Assembly: GCA_035565615.1 (NCBI GenBank)
Contig: DATMSB010000003.1
Span: forward strand, 1 to 7,890
Length of the DNA: 7,890 nt
Source: Vulgatibacter sp035565615
Lineage (GTDB): Bacteria; Myxococcota; Myxococcia; Myxococcales; Vulgatibacteraceae
Reading direction: 5' to 3'
Both the position numbers and the translations under genes were made by a program. Shown in pieces: positions 1 through 6,604 of this stretch; within the stretch, counting starts at the first letter, position 1, and every line of letters begins with the position of its first letter. The notes beneath the pieces are model-generated. The model searched no databases, was not told where the DNA came from, and saw nothing but the letters and a program-made list of their open reading frames with translations.

Positions 1-2736
1 GAGGCCGATCTGGGCGCGTCGCTGCAGGACGACCTCGGGAGCGAGGGGGAGGCGCCGTCGGGGTTTCCCGAGGCCGGCGCCCCGCCCACGCCGCCCAAGC
101 TCCCCAGGCGGGAGCGGCGCAGCGCCCTCACCGACGAGGACAAGGCCTTCCTCGAGCGGGTCTTCGGCACCATCGCCGATCGGAAGGGCGAGCTCCTCGT
201 CGAGGCGCGCACGCCCCGCAGATCGCGGGTGGGAAGGGATCTGATCAACACGCCGGAGGGGAAGCTCCAACTCCTGCGCGACGAGCTGCGCAGCCGCGAG
301 GCGCAGATCGCGCGGCTGTCGGAGATCTGGGCGATCCGGGAGCGGGAGCTCGCCCAGAGCGACGATCGGCTCCACGAGAAGGAGGTCGAGATCCAGGGCC
401 TCAAGATGAAGGCCGAGGATCTCGTGGCGCGGCTCGCCGAGGCGCGAGGCCTCTTCCACCGCAAGGAGCGCGAGCACGGCCAGGCGGTCGACGAGATGCT
501 CCAGCGCCAGTTCGCGCAGGAGAAGGAGCTCATCGAGGTCGTCGCCGGGAAGGAGAAGGAGCTCGACGGCCTCCGCCGCGAGCTGGCGAACCGGGAGTCC
601 GAGCTCACCGAGCAGACGGCGGCCCTCGAGGATCTGGCGAGGAAGAGGGACGAGGCGATCCGGGAGCGGGATCTGGCGGTGGAGGAGGGGATGCGCCGGG
701 AGGGCGAGCTCCTCCGGGCCCTCGCCGGCGCCCAGGTCTCGCAGGCGCTGGCGGAGCGGGGCGCCGCCCGGACCCTCAACGAGCGGGACCGCCGCGCCGC
801 GGAGGACGCCGCCCGGCGCGCGGCGGAGCGGCGCGCGCTGCGCGAGGAGGTGGAGCGCGCGGAGAGGGCCGGCGCCTCTCTCGAACACGAGCTCCGCCAG
901 GCCCGCGCGAGGCTGGAGGAGGTCGCCTCCCGAGGTGCCGGCCGCGAGGCGGAGGCCGCCGCCCTCCTCGGGGACGCCGCCGCCGAGCGGGCGCTCCTGG
1001 GCGAGTCCCTGCTCGCGGCGGAGATCGAGCTCCACGAGACGGTGGGGCTCGCCGAATCCCTGCGGATCCAGCGCGACGGCATCGTCCAGTCGCTGGGGCT
1101 GCGCCTGGAGGATCGGGAGCATCGGATCTCGCTCCTCGAGGAGGAATTGGCCTCGATGCGGGAGCTCCTCCAGCGCCGGGAGGAGGAGCTCGCCGGCGAG
1201 CTGGCGGAGCGGCTCGAGCAGATCGGCGGGCTCGAAGGCGAGCTCGAGGTGCTGCGGGCCGAGCGCGAGGAGCTGGAGGCGGAGCTGCGCGGCGCGCTCG
1301 ACGAGGCGCGCGCGGAGGCCGAGTCCCTCCGGGGCGAGCTGGCCACCGCCGCGGCCGAGCGCGACGCCGCCCGGGCCGAGGTCGCCGCACGCTTCGTCGA
1401 GCTGGAGGGGCTCCGCGAGGAGCAGGAGGCCCTGCGAGCGGAGCTGGAGCGGACGTCGTCGAGCCTGTGCTCCGCCGAGGCCGAGCTGGCGTCGGAGCGG
1501 TCGGCGCGGGGCGAGGTCGCCGCCCGGCTGAACGAGGTGCAGGGCGAGCTGACCGCCCGAGCGGGAGAGCTGGAGGAGGCCCGCGGCGCGCTGGCCGAGC
1601 GGGAGGAGGAGCTCGCCGTCGTCCGCGCTTCGGTCGCCGAGCGGGAGGCGCAGATCACCCGGGAGCTCGCGGACGCCCACGCCCGCGCCGCCGACGCGGA
1701 GGGGAGCGTGGTCTCCCTCCAGAGCGAGCTCGCCGCGAAGGAGGAGCGCTGGGTCGCGGATCTGAACGAGCGCACCGAGGCGATCGGAGAGCTGGAGGCC
1801 AGGCTCCACGCGGCGGAGGCCCAGGCCCGCCGGGCGGAGGAGGAGCTTCGCCGCGCGCTCGGCGCGAAGAGCGAGGCCCTGCGCGCCGCCGAGCTCGAGG
1901 TCCAGCGCCTCGAGGCCGAGAAGACCCAGGCCCAGCGGGCCCACGAGCTCGAGGTGGCGGCGCTCCGGGCGCAGCACGCGGAGGTGGCCCGGGAGGCGGA
2001 GTCCCTCCGCAGCGCCACCGCCGGGCTCACCGAGCAGCTCGACGAGGCGGAGGCGCTGCGGGCCCAGGCCGAGAAGGAGTGGAAGGCGTCCGCCGCCCGC
2101 AAGGACGCCCGCCTCGCCGAGCTCACCGCCCAGCTCGGCGCGGATCGGGACGCGTTCCGCAAGCGCGAGGAGGAGCTCCGCCGCCAGGTGGAGGAGCTGC
2201 AGGCGGCGGCCGAGCTGGCCCGATCCGACGCGGCCCGCGAGCTCGAGGCGCGGGATCGCGCCGTCCAGGAGCTCGAGGTCCAGGCCCGCGCCGGCGCGCG
2301 GAAGGTGGAGGAGTTGGAGCGCGCCCTCGCCGAGACCACGGAGGAGAAGTCCCGAGAGGCGAGCGAGCTGCAGGAGCGGATCGCGCAGCTCGAGGCGAGG
2401 CTCGGAGAGGCGACCACGCGGCTCACCGCCGCGTCCCGGGGCAAGCGCGAGGCAGACGCCCGCGTGGCGCGGGAGGTCGAGGACCTGTCCGCGCGCCACC
2501 GCGCCGAGCTCGAGCGCCGGGATCAGCAGCGGAGCATCGAGGTCTCCCGCCTCCAGGCGGCCCTGCAGGAGAAGACCAAGGCGCTCAAGGTCGCGGAGCT
2601 GGAGCTCGCCCGGATCAAGGCCCGGCTCGCGCGCGAAGGGGAATCCAACGTCGCGGTCGCCATGCCCCGGCCCCAGGCGCCGAAGCAGGAGGAGCCGGTC
2701 GCCCTCGACATCGAGGTCGAGGTGGAGAAGGCGTGA
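1..2736 (+). CDS. aglZ: AglZ-like giant coiled-coil motility/polarity protein (5' truncated)
   Basis: The frame is open from base 1, so the gene begins upstream; 911 C-terminal residues are visible. The GTG at 229 is internal, since the frame continues upstream without a stop. Visible residues 1-42 are a Pro/Gly-rich linker. Residues 43-66 (starting SALTDEDKAFLERVFG) form a short conserved-looking helix before the coil. From residue 86 to about 888 I find no proline, only Glu/Ala/Leu/Arg heptads, with a single Cys at residue 490. A short Pro/acidic tail ends the protein. This layout, and the segment after NTPEGK (LRDELRSREAQIARLSEIW), match my memory of myxobacterial AglZ. AglZ has an N-terminal pseudo-receiver domain followed by a long coiled coil; it binds the GTPase MglA and marks gliding-motility adhesion complexes. 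The receiver part would lie left of the window. FrzS or another receiver/coiled-coil protein is the main alternative. It overlaps the downstream lipoprotein gene. Confidence 0.72.
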   Translation, partial: EADLGASLQDDLGSEGEAPSGFPEAGAPPTPPKLPRRERRSALTDEDKAFLERVFGTIADRKGELLVEARTPRRSRVGRDLINTPEGKLQLLRDELRSREAQIARLSEIWAIRERELAQSDDRLHEKEVEIQGLKMKAEDLVARLAEARGLFHRKEREHGQAVDEMLQRQFAQEKELIEVVAGKEKELDGLRRELANRESELTEQTAALEDLARKRDEAIRERDLAVEEGMRREGELLRALAGAQVSQALAERGAARTLNERDRRAAEDAARRAAERRALREEVERAERAGASLEHELRQARARLEEVASRGAGREAEAAALLGDAAAERALLGESLLAAEIELHETVGLAESLRIQRDGIVQSLGLRLEDREHRISLLEEELASMRELLQRREEELAGELAERLEQIGGLEGELEVLRAEREELEAELRGALDEARAEAESLRGELATAAAERDAARAEVAARFVELEGLREEQEALRAELERTSSSLCSAEAELASERSARGEVAARLNEVQGELTARAGELEEARGALAEREEELAVVRASVAEREAQITRELADAHARAADAEGSVVSLQSELAAKEERWVADLNERTEAIGELEARLHAAEAQARRAEEELRRALGAKSEALRAAELEVQRLEAEKTQAQRAHELEVAALRAQHAEVAREAESLRSATAGLTEQLDEAEALRAQAEKEWKASAARKDARLAELTAQLGADRDAFRKREEELRRQVEELQAAAELARSDAARELEARDRAVQELEVQARAGARKVEELERALAETTEEKSREASELQERIAQLEARLGEATTRLTAASRGKREADARVAREVEDLSARHRAELERRDQQRSIEVSRLQAALQEKTKALKVAELELARIKARLAREGESNVAVAMPRPQAPKQEEPVALDIEVEVEKA
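2724..2727 (+). promoter_or_regulatory. Shine-Dalgarno for the Cys-rich lipoprotein
   Basis: GGAG lies 5 nt before the GTG at 2733, inside the last codons of the coiled-coil gene. It fixes the start of the small downstream gene and supports translation by ribosomes finishing the upstream gene. Confidence 0.5.
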
Positions 2737-2981
2737 GGCTCGGCCTGCTGGCGACGGCGCTGCTTCTCGGCGCGCTCGCCTGCGACGACGTCTTCCTGGA
2801 CGGCCCCGAGCGGCTCCCGCCCCCCAGGCGGTGCCCCGCCGGCTACGAGCTCGACCCCGACCTGGCGCGGTGCGTGCCCCGGCGCTGCGTCGACGACGAC
2901 GCGTGCGAACCCGATCGGCGCTGCGACCTCGTCCTCGGGGAGTGCGTCCCCTGCGAGGAAGGCGCCTGCTTCGAAGGGTGA
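2733..2981 (+). CDS. small Cys-rich lipoprotein, function unknown
   Basis: 82 residues from a GTG that overlaps the upstream TGA (GTGA at 2733-2736). A short basic N-terminus, a hydrophobic stretch at 3-16 and GALAC ending at Cys17 form a plausible lipoprotein signal; position -3 is Ala rather than the usual Leu. The mature part has eight further cysteines (34, 47, 52, 58, 64, 71, 74, 79), an even number compatible with four disulfides. Spacing such as CPAGYELDPDLARC and CDLVLGECVPC recalls EGF-like or Dickkopf-type Cys-rich modules common in myxobacterial surface lipoproteins. Asp at +2 and +3 would favour inner-membrane retention under the E. coli Lol rule, but that rule may not hold here. 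I do not recognise a specific family. Overlap with the coiled-coil gene suggests one transcript and perhaps a linked role. The mature sequence is strongly acidic at its end. Confidence 0.75.
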   Translation: MRLGLLATALLLGALACDDVFLDGPERLPPPRRCPAGYELDPDLARCVPRRCVDDDACEPDRRCDLVLGECVPCEEGACFEG

Positions 2982-2984
2982 TCA
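2979..2984. other. abutting convergent stop codons in a TGATCA palindrome
   Basis: The plus-strand TGA (2979-2981) and the minus-strand TGA (2982-2984 read in reverse) touch with no base between them, together forming the palindrome TGATCA. There is no intergenic space for an intrinsic terminator, so each transcript must end inside, or run antisense to, the facing gene. Confidence 0.85.
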
Positions 2985-4493
2985 GCCGCTGGCGCGCTCG
3001 CGGGGCTGGACCGGCGCGAGGACGCGCAGGGAGGGGTCTCCGCCCGAGGCGTGGGCGCGCCCCTTCGGCGGGCCCCGCAGGTGGGGCCCGAACGCCGTGG
3101 AGCGGTTTCGCCCCTCGCGCTTGGACGCGTAGAGCGCCAGGTCCGCCGCCTCGAGGAGGCCGTCCACGTCGTCGGCGTCGTCGGGGAAGGACGCGTGCCC
3201 CACCGACACCGTGATCCGCCCGCCGGGCTGGGCCTCTCCCCCGGGGAAGGTCGCCCGCTCGACGAGGCGCCGCAGCTTCTCCGAGGCGACGGTGGCCTCG
3301 GCCCGGGGGACGTTGGGGAGGATCACGCAGATCTCCTCGCCGCCGAAGCGAGCCACCGTGTCCACCCGACGCACGTTCGCCTGGAGGATCCGCGCGATCT
3401 CCTGGAGGACCACGTCGCCGGTGGCGTGGCCGCAGGTGTCGTTGAGGTTCTTGAAGTGATCGATGTCGATCATGGCGACCGACAGGGGCGTCTTGTATCG
3501 GCGGGCCCGCATCACCTCGAGATCGAGCTTGGCGAAGAAGTGGCGGCGGTTGTGGAGGCCCGTGAGCGGATCCGTGAGCGACAGCTTCACCGTCTGCTCG
3601 AAGAGGCGGGCGTTCGAGATCGCGAGGGCCGCCTGGCCGCCGATGTTGCGGAGGAGCTCGACGTCGCCCACGGTGAAGGGGTCGGACTCCGCCCGGGAGA
3701 AGACGAGGAGCCCCTCCACCCGATCCTTGTGCTTCATGGCCACCGTGAGGAGGGTGCCGTCCTTCGGCGCCCAGCCCAGCCCCTCCAACCGGCTGCGATC
3801 CATCGGGATCGCCTGGGTGATGGCGTGCTCCCGGCTCTGCACCACCTGCCTGCACGTCTCGTCGGTGAAGGGCAGGCGGATGCCGCTGGGATCCAGGGCG
3901 GGGAGGAAGCCGAAGGTGGTGCGCACCACCAGGGCGGACTGCTCCTCGTCCACCTGGAGGATCGCGAAGGACTCGAAGTTGCGGGTGGCGCCGATGAGCT
4001 CGGTGAGCCGCCGGAAGAGCTCGTCCAGCTCGAGGGTGGAGGTGAGGGAGCGGGTGACGTCGTGGAGGAGCGTCAGCTCGTTCAGCCGGGCCTCGAGCCG
4101 TAGGTTCGCGAGCTCGACCGCCCTGGCGTCGAAGTGGGACGCGGGGGTGGCCTCGGTGCCCCCTTCCACCCGCTGTGACTCGCCGAGCGAGTGGAGGGCC
4201 GCCTCGACCACGGCGAGGTCGTCCGCCTCGTCGCCGACGGGCACCGGGAGGATGCCCCGATCCTCCAGCTCCCTGGCGTGTCGCACGATCTCGGCGATGC
4301 GATCCGGCAGGCGGCGATCGCGGGCCCGCCGGGCGAGGGCGGTGGCGGAGAGCGCGGACGCCAGCGACGCCCCGAGCACCCACGGCACGGGGCCGCCCGC
4401 AACCGCCGCGACCATCGTGGCGACGAACGCGCCGATCGCGCCGCCCGAGAGTGCAGCGATCCCCATCCGCATCGCAGGTGTCTTCAATCTCAC
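2982..4493 (-). CDS. membrane-anchored GAF-GGDEF diguanylate cyclase
   Basis: Makes c-di-GMP from two GTP. From the GTG at 4493 it has 503 residues. Two hydrophobic segments (about 11-32 and 36-53) make an N-terminal membrane hairpin, followed by a short basic stretch and linker. A GAF-type sensor domain spans about 137-300. The GGDEF domain starts at SLTDPLTGLHNRR (305-317). Metal and nucleotide residues are in place: D343 of DIDHFKNLND, N351, and D360 of GHATGD. The active-site loop is GGEEI (384-388), an acceptable variant of GG(D/E)EF with Ile for Phe. RRVD at 375-378 sits exactly five residues before it, so the inhibitory RxxD I-site is kept and product inhibition is expected. The tail after about 470 is Pro/Gly/Arg-rich. 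GTG 4493 gives a basic MRLKTP start; ATG 4472 (496 residues) is an alternative, since neither has a strong Shine-Dalgarno. The frame stays open further upstream only because of high GC; that part is antisense to pgeF. Confidence 0.93.
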   Translation of the reverse strand: MRLKTPAMRMGIAALSGGAIGAFVATMVAAVAGGPVPWVLGASLASALSATALARRARDRRLPDRIAEIVRHARELEDRGILPVPVGDEADDLAVVEAALHSLGESQRVEGGTEATPASHFDARAVELANLRLEARLNELTLLHDVTRSLTSTLELDELFRRLTELIGATRNFESFAILQVDEEQSALVVRTTFGFLPALDPSGIRLPFTDETCRQVVQSREHAITQAIPMDRSRLEGLGWAPKDGTLLTVAMKHKDRVEGLLVFSRAESDPFTVGDVELLRNIGGQAALAISNARLFEQTVKLSLTDPLTGLHNRRHFFAKLDLEVMRARRYKTPLSVAMIDIDHFKNLNDTCGHATGDVVLQEIARILQANVRRVDTVARFGGEEICVILPNVPRAEATVASEKLRRLVERATFPGGEAQPGGRITVSVGHASFPDDADDVDGLLEAADLALYASKREGRNRSTAFGPHLRGPPKGRAHASGGDPSLRVLAPVQPRERASG

Positions 4494-4558
4494 TACGCTT
4501 CGTTCCCCGCGCTCGGCTCCACGGCCGGCCCCCGCCGGCGTCGTGTGCGAGCGCGGGG

Positions 4559-4588
4559 ACACTAGCAGTCCCGGCCTCGTCCCGCCAA
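4559..4588 (-). promoter_or_regulatory. putative promoter of the diguanylate cyclase gene
   Basis: On the minus strand, TTGGCG (4588-4583) and TAGTGT (4564-4559) are 18 bp apart, with TGC directly before the -10 as an extended -10 element. The predicted transcript would start near 4552 and leave a leader of about 60 nt before GTG 4493. The context CTAGTGTCCC closely resembles the -10 context CTAGCATCCC of the promoter at 5684-5712, which supports both calls. Confidence 0.45.
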
Positions 4589-4634
4589 GCGCGGATCTCG
4601 GCGGGCCTGCCGGGGCCCGGGAGGGCCGCGGCAA

Positions 4635-4651
4635 GGGCGGGCCTCCCGCCC
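4635..4651. repeat. perfect 7-bp inverted repeat (hairpin)
   Basis: GGGCGGG (4635-4641), loop CCT, CCCGCCC (4645-4651). All pairs are G-C, so it should be stable in RNA. It is not followed by a T-run on either strand, so it does not look like a classical intrinsic terminator. It may be a leader structure, a protein site or a product of base composition. Confidence 0.5.
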
Positions 4652-4665
4652 GCCGGGATCGCCGC

Positions 4666-4681
4666 GGACGGTCGGCCGTCC
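4666..4681. repeat. perfect 6-bp inverted repeat with TCGG loop
   Basis: GGACGG (4666-4671), tetraloop TCGG, CCGTCC (4676-4681). It lies 14 bp after the first hairpin and about 90 bp before pgeF. There is no T-run, so termination is unlikely. The arms are not related in sequence to the first hairpin. Confidence 0.45.
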
Positions 4682-4756
4682 CGGCCCGGGAGCGGCCGCC
4701 TCGACCGCACCGTGCCCGCGCCGCACCCGCGCTCGCGGCCCCGGTCCGTTCCCCGG

Positions 4757-4762
4757 TATCCT
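4757..4762 (+). promoter_or_regulatory. possible -10 for a leaderless pgeF transcript
   Basis: TATCCT (4/6 to TATAAT) ends 7 nt before the ATG at 4770, the distance at which transcription normally begins, so the mRNA could start at or next to the start codon. No -35-like hexamer is evident 16-18 bp upstream and no Shine-Dalgarno precedes the ATG. This is tentative. Confidence 0.3.
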
Positions 4763-4769
4763 GCCCGAA

Positions 4770-5510
4770 ATGGATCTCTTCCTGCGCAGCGACCGCCTGG
4801 CCCGGGAGGGCTTCGTCCACGGCTTCTCGACCCGGACCGGAGGGGTCTCCGGGGGGCCCTTCGCCTCGCTGAACCTGGGGCCAACGGCCGGCGACGACCC
4901 CGCTGCGGTCGAGGAGAACCACCGCCTGCTCGCGGCCGCGGCCGGCTTCCCCCGAGCGGACCTGCGCCTGGTCCACCAGGTCCACGGCGACCGGGTGCTT
5001 CGCCTGGGCGGCTGGGAGCCGCCGCCCGCCGGGGCCGAGGCGGACGCGATCCTGGCCACGGCGCCGGGGATCGCCCCGGCGGTGCGGACCGCCGACTGCG
5101 TCCCGATCCTCCTGGCCCATCCGCGGACGGGGCGGGTCGCCGCCGTCCACGCCGGGTGGCGGGGCGCGAGGCTCGGGATCGCCCGGAAGACCGTTCGGGA
5201 GATGGCCGCGGCGGGCACGCCCGCGGGGGAGCTGGTGGCGTCGATCGGCCCCGCCATCGGCAGGTGCTGCTACGAGGTCTCGGCGGATCTGGCCGAGGAC
5301 TTCGTCGCCTCGTATGGATCTCGGGTGGCCGACGGCAGGCGGCTCGACCTGCGGGAGGTGGTGCGGCTGCAGCTCACGGGCGCCGGGATCCCGGCGCCCG
5401 CGGTGGATCTCGTGGGGAGTTGCACCGCCTGCCATCCCGAGGCCTGGTTCAGCCACCGGCGCGATCGCGGACGCACCGGCCGGCACCTCTCCTTCATCCG
5501 AGCCGCGTGA
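4770..5510 (+). CDS. pgeF: peptidoglycan editing factor PgeF (YfiH/LACC1 family)
   Basis: 246 residues, the usual full length. The family includes E. coli YfiH, which removes L-serine misincorporated at the first position of the peptidoglycan stem on UDP-MurNAc precursors; family members are also annotated as polyphenol or purine-nucleoside oxidoreductases. Hallmarks in order: GFSTRTGGVSGGPFASLNLG (18-37), HQVHG (69-73), RTADCVPIL (106-114), VHAGWRG (126-132), SIGPAIGRCCYEV (158-170) and the C-terminal FSHRRDRGRTGRHLSFI (227-243). The metal triad is expected at H72, C110 and H127; the 17-residue Cys-His gap matches YfiH (C107, H124). It is cytoplasmic, with no signal peptide. The ATG at 4770 begins the family-typical N-terminus directly, so the start is secure although no Shine-Dalgarno is visible. 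It is transcribed divergently from the cyclase and is followed by 243 bp before the next gene, so it is probably monocistronic. Confidence 0.95.
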   Translation: MDLFLRSDRLAREGFVHGFSTRTGGVSGGPFASLNLGPTAGDDPAAVEENHRLLAAAAGFPRADLRLVHQVHGDRVLRLGGWEPPPAGAEADAILATAPGIAPAVRTADCVPILLAHPRTGRVAAVHAGWRGARLGIARKTVREMAAAGTPAGELVASIGPAIGRCCYEVSADLAEDFVASYGSRVADGRRLDLREVVRLQLTGAGIPAPAVDLVGSCTACHPEAWFSHRRDRGRTGRHLSFIRAA

Positions 5511-5683
5511 AACGAGGGGTAGGGTGAACCGAAGGTGGCGAGAGGGTCGACACCCGGGACGTCGGGCGCATCGCCGCGCTCGCCCCGGACGCCCGCGAAA
5601 GGCGCGCGGCGGGACGGCGGAAGGGCGGAAATTCCTCCCTCCGGGCGGCCTCCGTATCCACACCTTCCGGGCGGGTGGGTTTC
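5511..5683. other. intergenic region after pgeF, no gene supported
   Basis: Between the pgeF stop and the next promoter I find no start codon with a ribosome site leading into a convincing protein, and no T-tailed hairpin to end pgeF. A weak inverted repeat CCCGC/GCGGG (5592-5596 with 5609-5613) and the palindrome GGAAATTCC are the only structures seen. Confidence 0.5.
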
Positions 5684-5712
5684 TTGACACCCCAGGGACC
5701 GGCTCCTAGCAT
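5684..5712 (+). promoter_or_regulatory. near-consensus sigma70-type promoter of the envelope operon
   Basis: TTGACA at 5684-5689 is a perfect -35. TAGCAT at 5707-5712 is a 4/6 -10, and the spacer is exactly 17 bp. Transcription should begin near 5719, giving a leader of about 35 nt before the TTG start at 5754. The leader is noticeably A/T-richer than its surroundings. This is the best promoter in the window and implies strong constitutive expression of the following genes. Confidence 0.8.
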
Positions 5713-5753
5713 CCCAGCCCAAATCCACAGGTTTTTCGGGGATCTTTCGCCTC

Positions 5754-6584
5754 TTGAAACGACGCCTCACCCCATGGCTCGCAGCCCTCCTCTCGGCGGC
5801 CCTCCTGGCCTGCGCACACGCGCCGGCCCCGGCACCCGTGAGCGCCGACGAGCTTCGCGCCCTGCGCGAGGAGGTGGCGGCGCTCCGCGCGGAGCGGGAG
5901 CAGGACGAGCGCAAGATCCGTGCGCTCGAGGCGCTCCTCGCCACGGCGCCGGCCCCGCCCTCCGAGCCGGTGGTGGTGCAGGACGCCCGGGTCTTGACCC
6001 TCCCCCAGCTCGAGACGATCCGCCTCGTCCCTCCGGAGAAGGACGGCCTCCACGAGGCCGACGCCGAGGAGGACTCGTTCATCTTCATCGCCGACGGCGG
6101 CCCCGGCCCGTCCCGTTCCGGGGCGAAGGCCCCCGCCACCCCGAGGCGGCGCACCGGCGGCCCGGGCGCCGCGCCCGCGCTGCCGGTGGACGTGGAGCTC
6201 GCGGATCCGGACGAGCCGGCGGGCGCGCGCTTCGACGAGGGGATCGCCGCCCTGGAGGCGGGAGAGGCCGGCAGGGCGATCGAGGTCCTCGAGGCCTTCG
6301 TCCGCGCCTCGCCGCGCGATCCCAGGGCCGACAACGCCGTCCTCGCCATCGGCGACGCCTGGCTCGCGCTGGACAGGCCGGGCAACGCCCTGCAGTCCTT
6401 CGAGCGCGTGGTCCGGGACTACCCCGCCGGCGACGTGGTGCCGGAGGCGCTGCTGCGATACGGAGAGACCTGCAGGAACCTGGGCCGCGAGGCGGCCGCG
6501 CGGGCCGCGTTCGAGCGGCTCGTTCGAGATCATCCGGCGAGCATCGCCGCCACCCGCGCCGAGCTCCACCTCGCCGCTCGATGA
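5754..6584 (+). CDS. YbgF/CpoB-like lipoprotein with coiled coil and TPRs
   Basis: 276 residues from TTG 5754. This start is chosen because it supplies the basic n-region MKRR in front of the hydrophobic segment and follows GGGGA at 5738-5742; the nearby ATG at 5774 is in another frame. The lipobox LLAC ends at Cys20, so the mature protein should be lipidated, with Ala at +2 compatible with outer-membrane sorting. Residues 31-63 are a short coiled coil. Residues 64-155 are a low-complexity Pro/Ala/acidic linker. Three TPR-like units follow (about 157-190, 194-227, 231-264), ending near the C-terminus. The order coiled coil, linker, TPR is that of YbgF/CpoB, which in E. coli works with Tol-Pal and coordinates peptidoglycan synthesis with outer-membrane constriction. 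CpoB is periplasmic and not lipidated, and no tol or pal gene is visible here, so equivalence is unproven. It is the first gene of the operon; its TGA overlaps an unused ATG (6581), and the next gene starts 20 nt later. Confidence 0.85.
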   Translation: MKRRLTPWLAALLSAALLACAHAPAPAPVSADELRALREEVAALRAEREQDERKIRALEALLATAPAPPSEPVVVQDARVLTLPQLETIRLVPPEKDGLHEADAEEDSFIFIADGGPGPSRSGAKAPATPRRRTGGPGAAPALPVDVELADPDEPAGARFDEGIAALEAGEAGRAIEVLEAFVRASPRDPRADNAVLAIGDAWLALDRPGNALQSFERVVRDYPAGDVVPEALLRYGETCRNLGREAAARAAFERLVRDHPASIAATRAELHLAAR

Positions 6585-6591
6585 AGGAAGA

Positions 6592-6597
6592 AGGAGG
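6592..6597 (+). promoter_or_regulatory. strong Shine-Dalgarno for the LysM gene
   Basis: AGGAGG ends 7 nt before the ATG at 6605. It decides the start: an in-frame ATG at 6581 would place MKEEGGAA in front of the signal peptide, has no comparable site and overlaps the previous stop. Confidence 0.8.
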
Positions 6598-6604
6598 AGC
6601 CGCC

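Larger units (their letters stand above)
4494..4769. other. divergent intergenic spacer, extremely GC-rich
   Basis: 276 bp between the diverging cyclase and pgeF genes. It contains the cyclase promoter at its left side, two perfect hairpins in the middle (4635-4651 and 4666-4681) and a possible -10 just before pgeF. I see no convincing gene, tRNA or CRISPR-like repeat in it. Frames that remain open across it lack coding character. Confidence 0.6.

Noticed and set aside
776..1390. Long antisense open frame opposite the coiled-coil gene, Arg/Pro-rich
   Set aside because: It is a GC-driven shadow: the Glu/Ala/Leu/Arg codons of the plus-strand coil read as Arg/Pro/Ala in reverse, with no domain and no ribosome site.
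1467..2732. Upstream extension of the small lipoprotein frame through the coiled-coil gene
   Set aside because: The extension is Gly/Arg/Ala low complexity out of frame with a clear coiled coil; the signal peptide begins at GTG 2733.
3051..4103. Plus-strand open frame opposite the cyclase gene
   Set aside because: It mirrors the GGDEF/GAF codons (His/Val/Glu/Arg-rich) with no recognisable domain.
5592..5613. CCCGC/GCGGG inverted repeat as a terminator for pgeF
   Set aside because: The stem is only 5 bp with a 12-nt loop and no T-run, so it is not distinguishable from chance in this GC-rich DNA.
5546..5640. Frame reading VDTRDVGRIAALAPDARERRAA, faintly like the GatC N-terminus
   Set aside because: There is no start codon between the upstream in-frame TGA and this stretch, and the similarity fades after about 15 residues; a gatC remnant is possible but not supportable.
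4494..5690. N-terminal extension of the cyclase frame across the spacer and antisense to pgeF
   Set aside because: Composition is Pro/Arg/Gly noise; the membrane hairpin and promoter place the start at 4493 or 4472, and pgeF is certain on the other strand.
5675..6604. Upstream extension of the LysM frame over the TPR lipoprotein gene
   Set aside because: The strong Shine-Dalgarno at 6592-6597 and the signal peptide set the start at 6605; the rest is an out-of-frame shadow.
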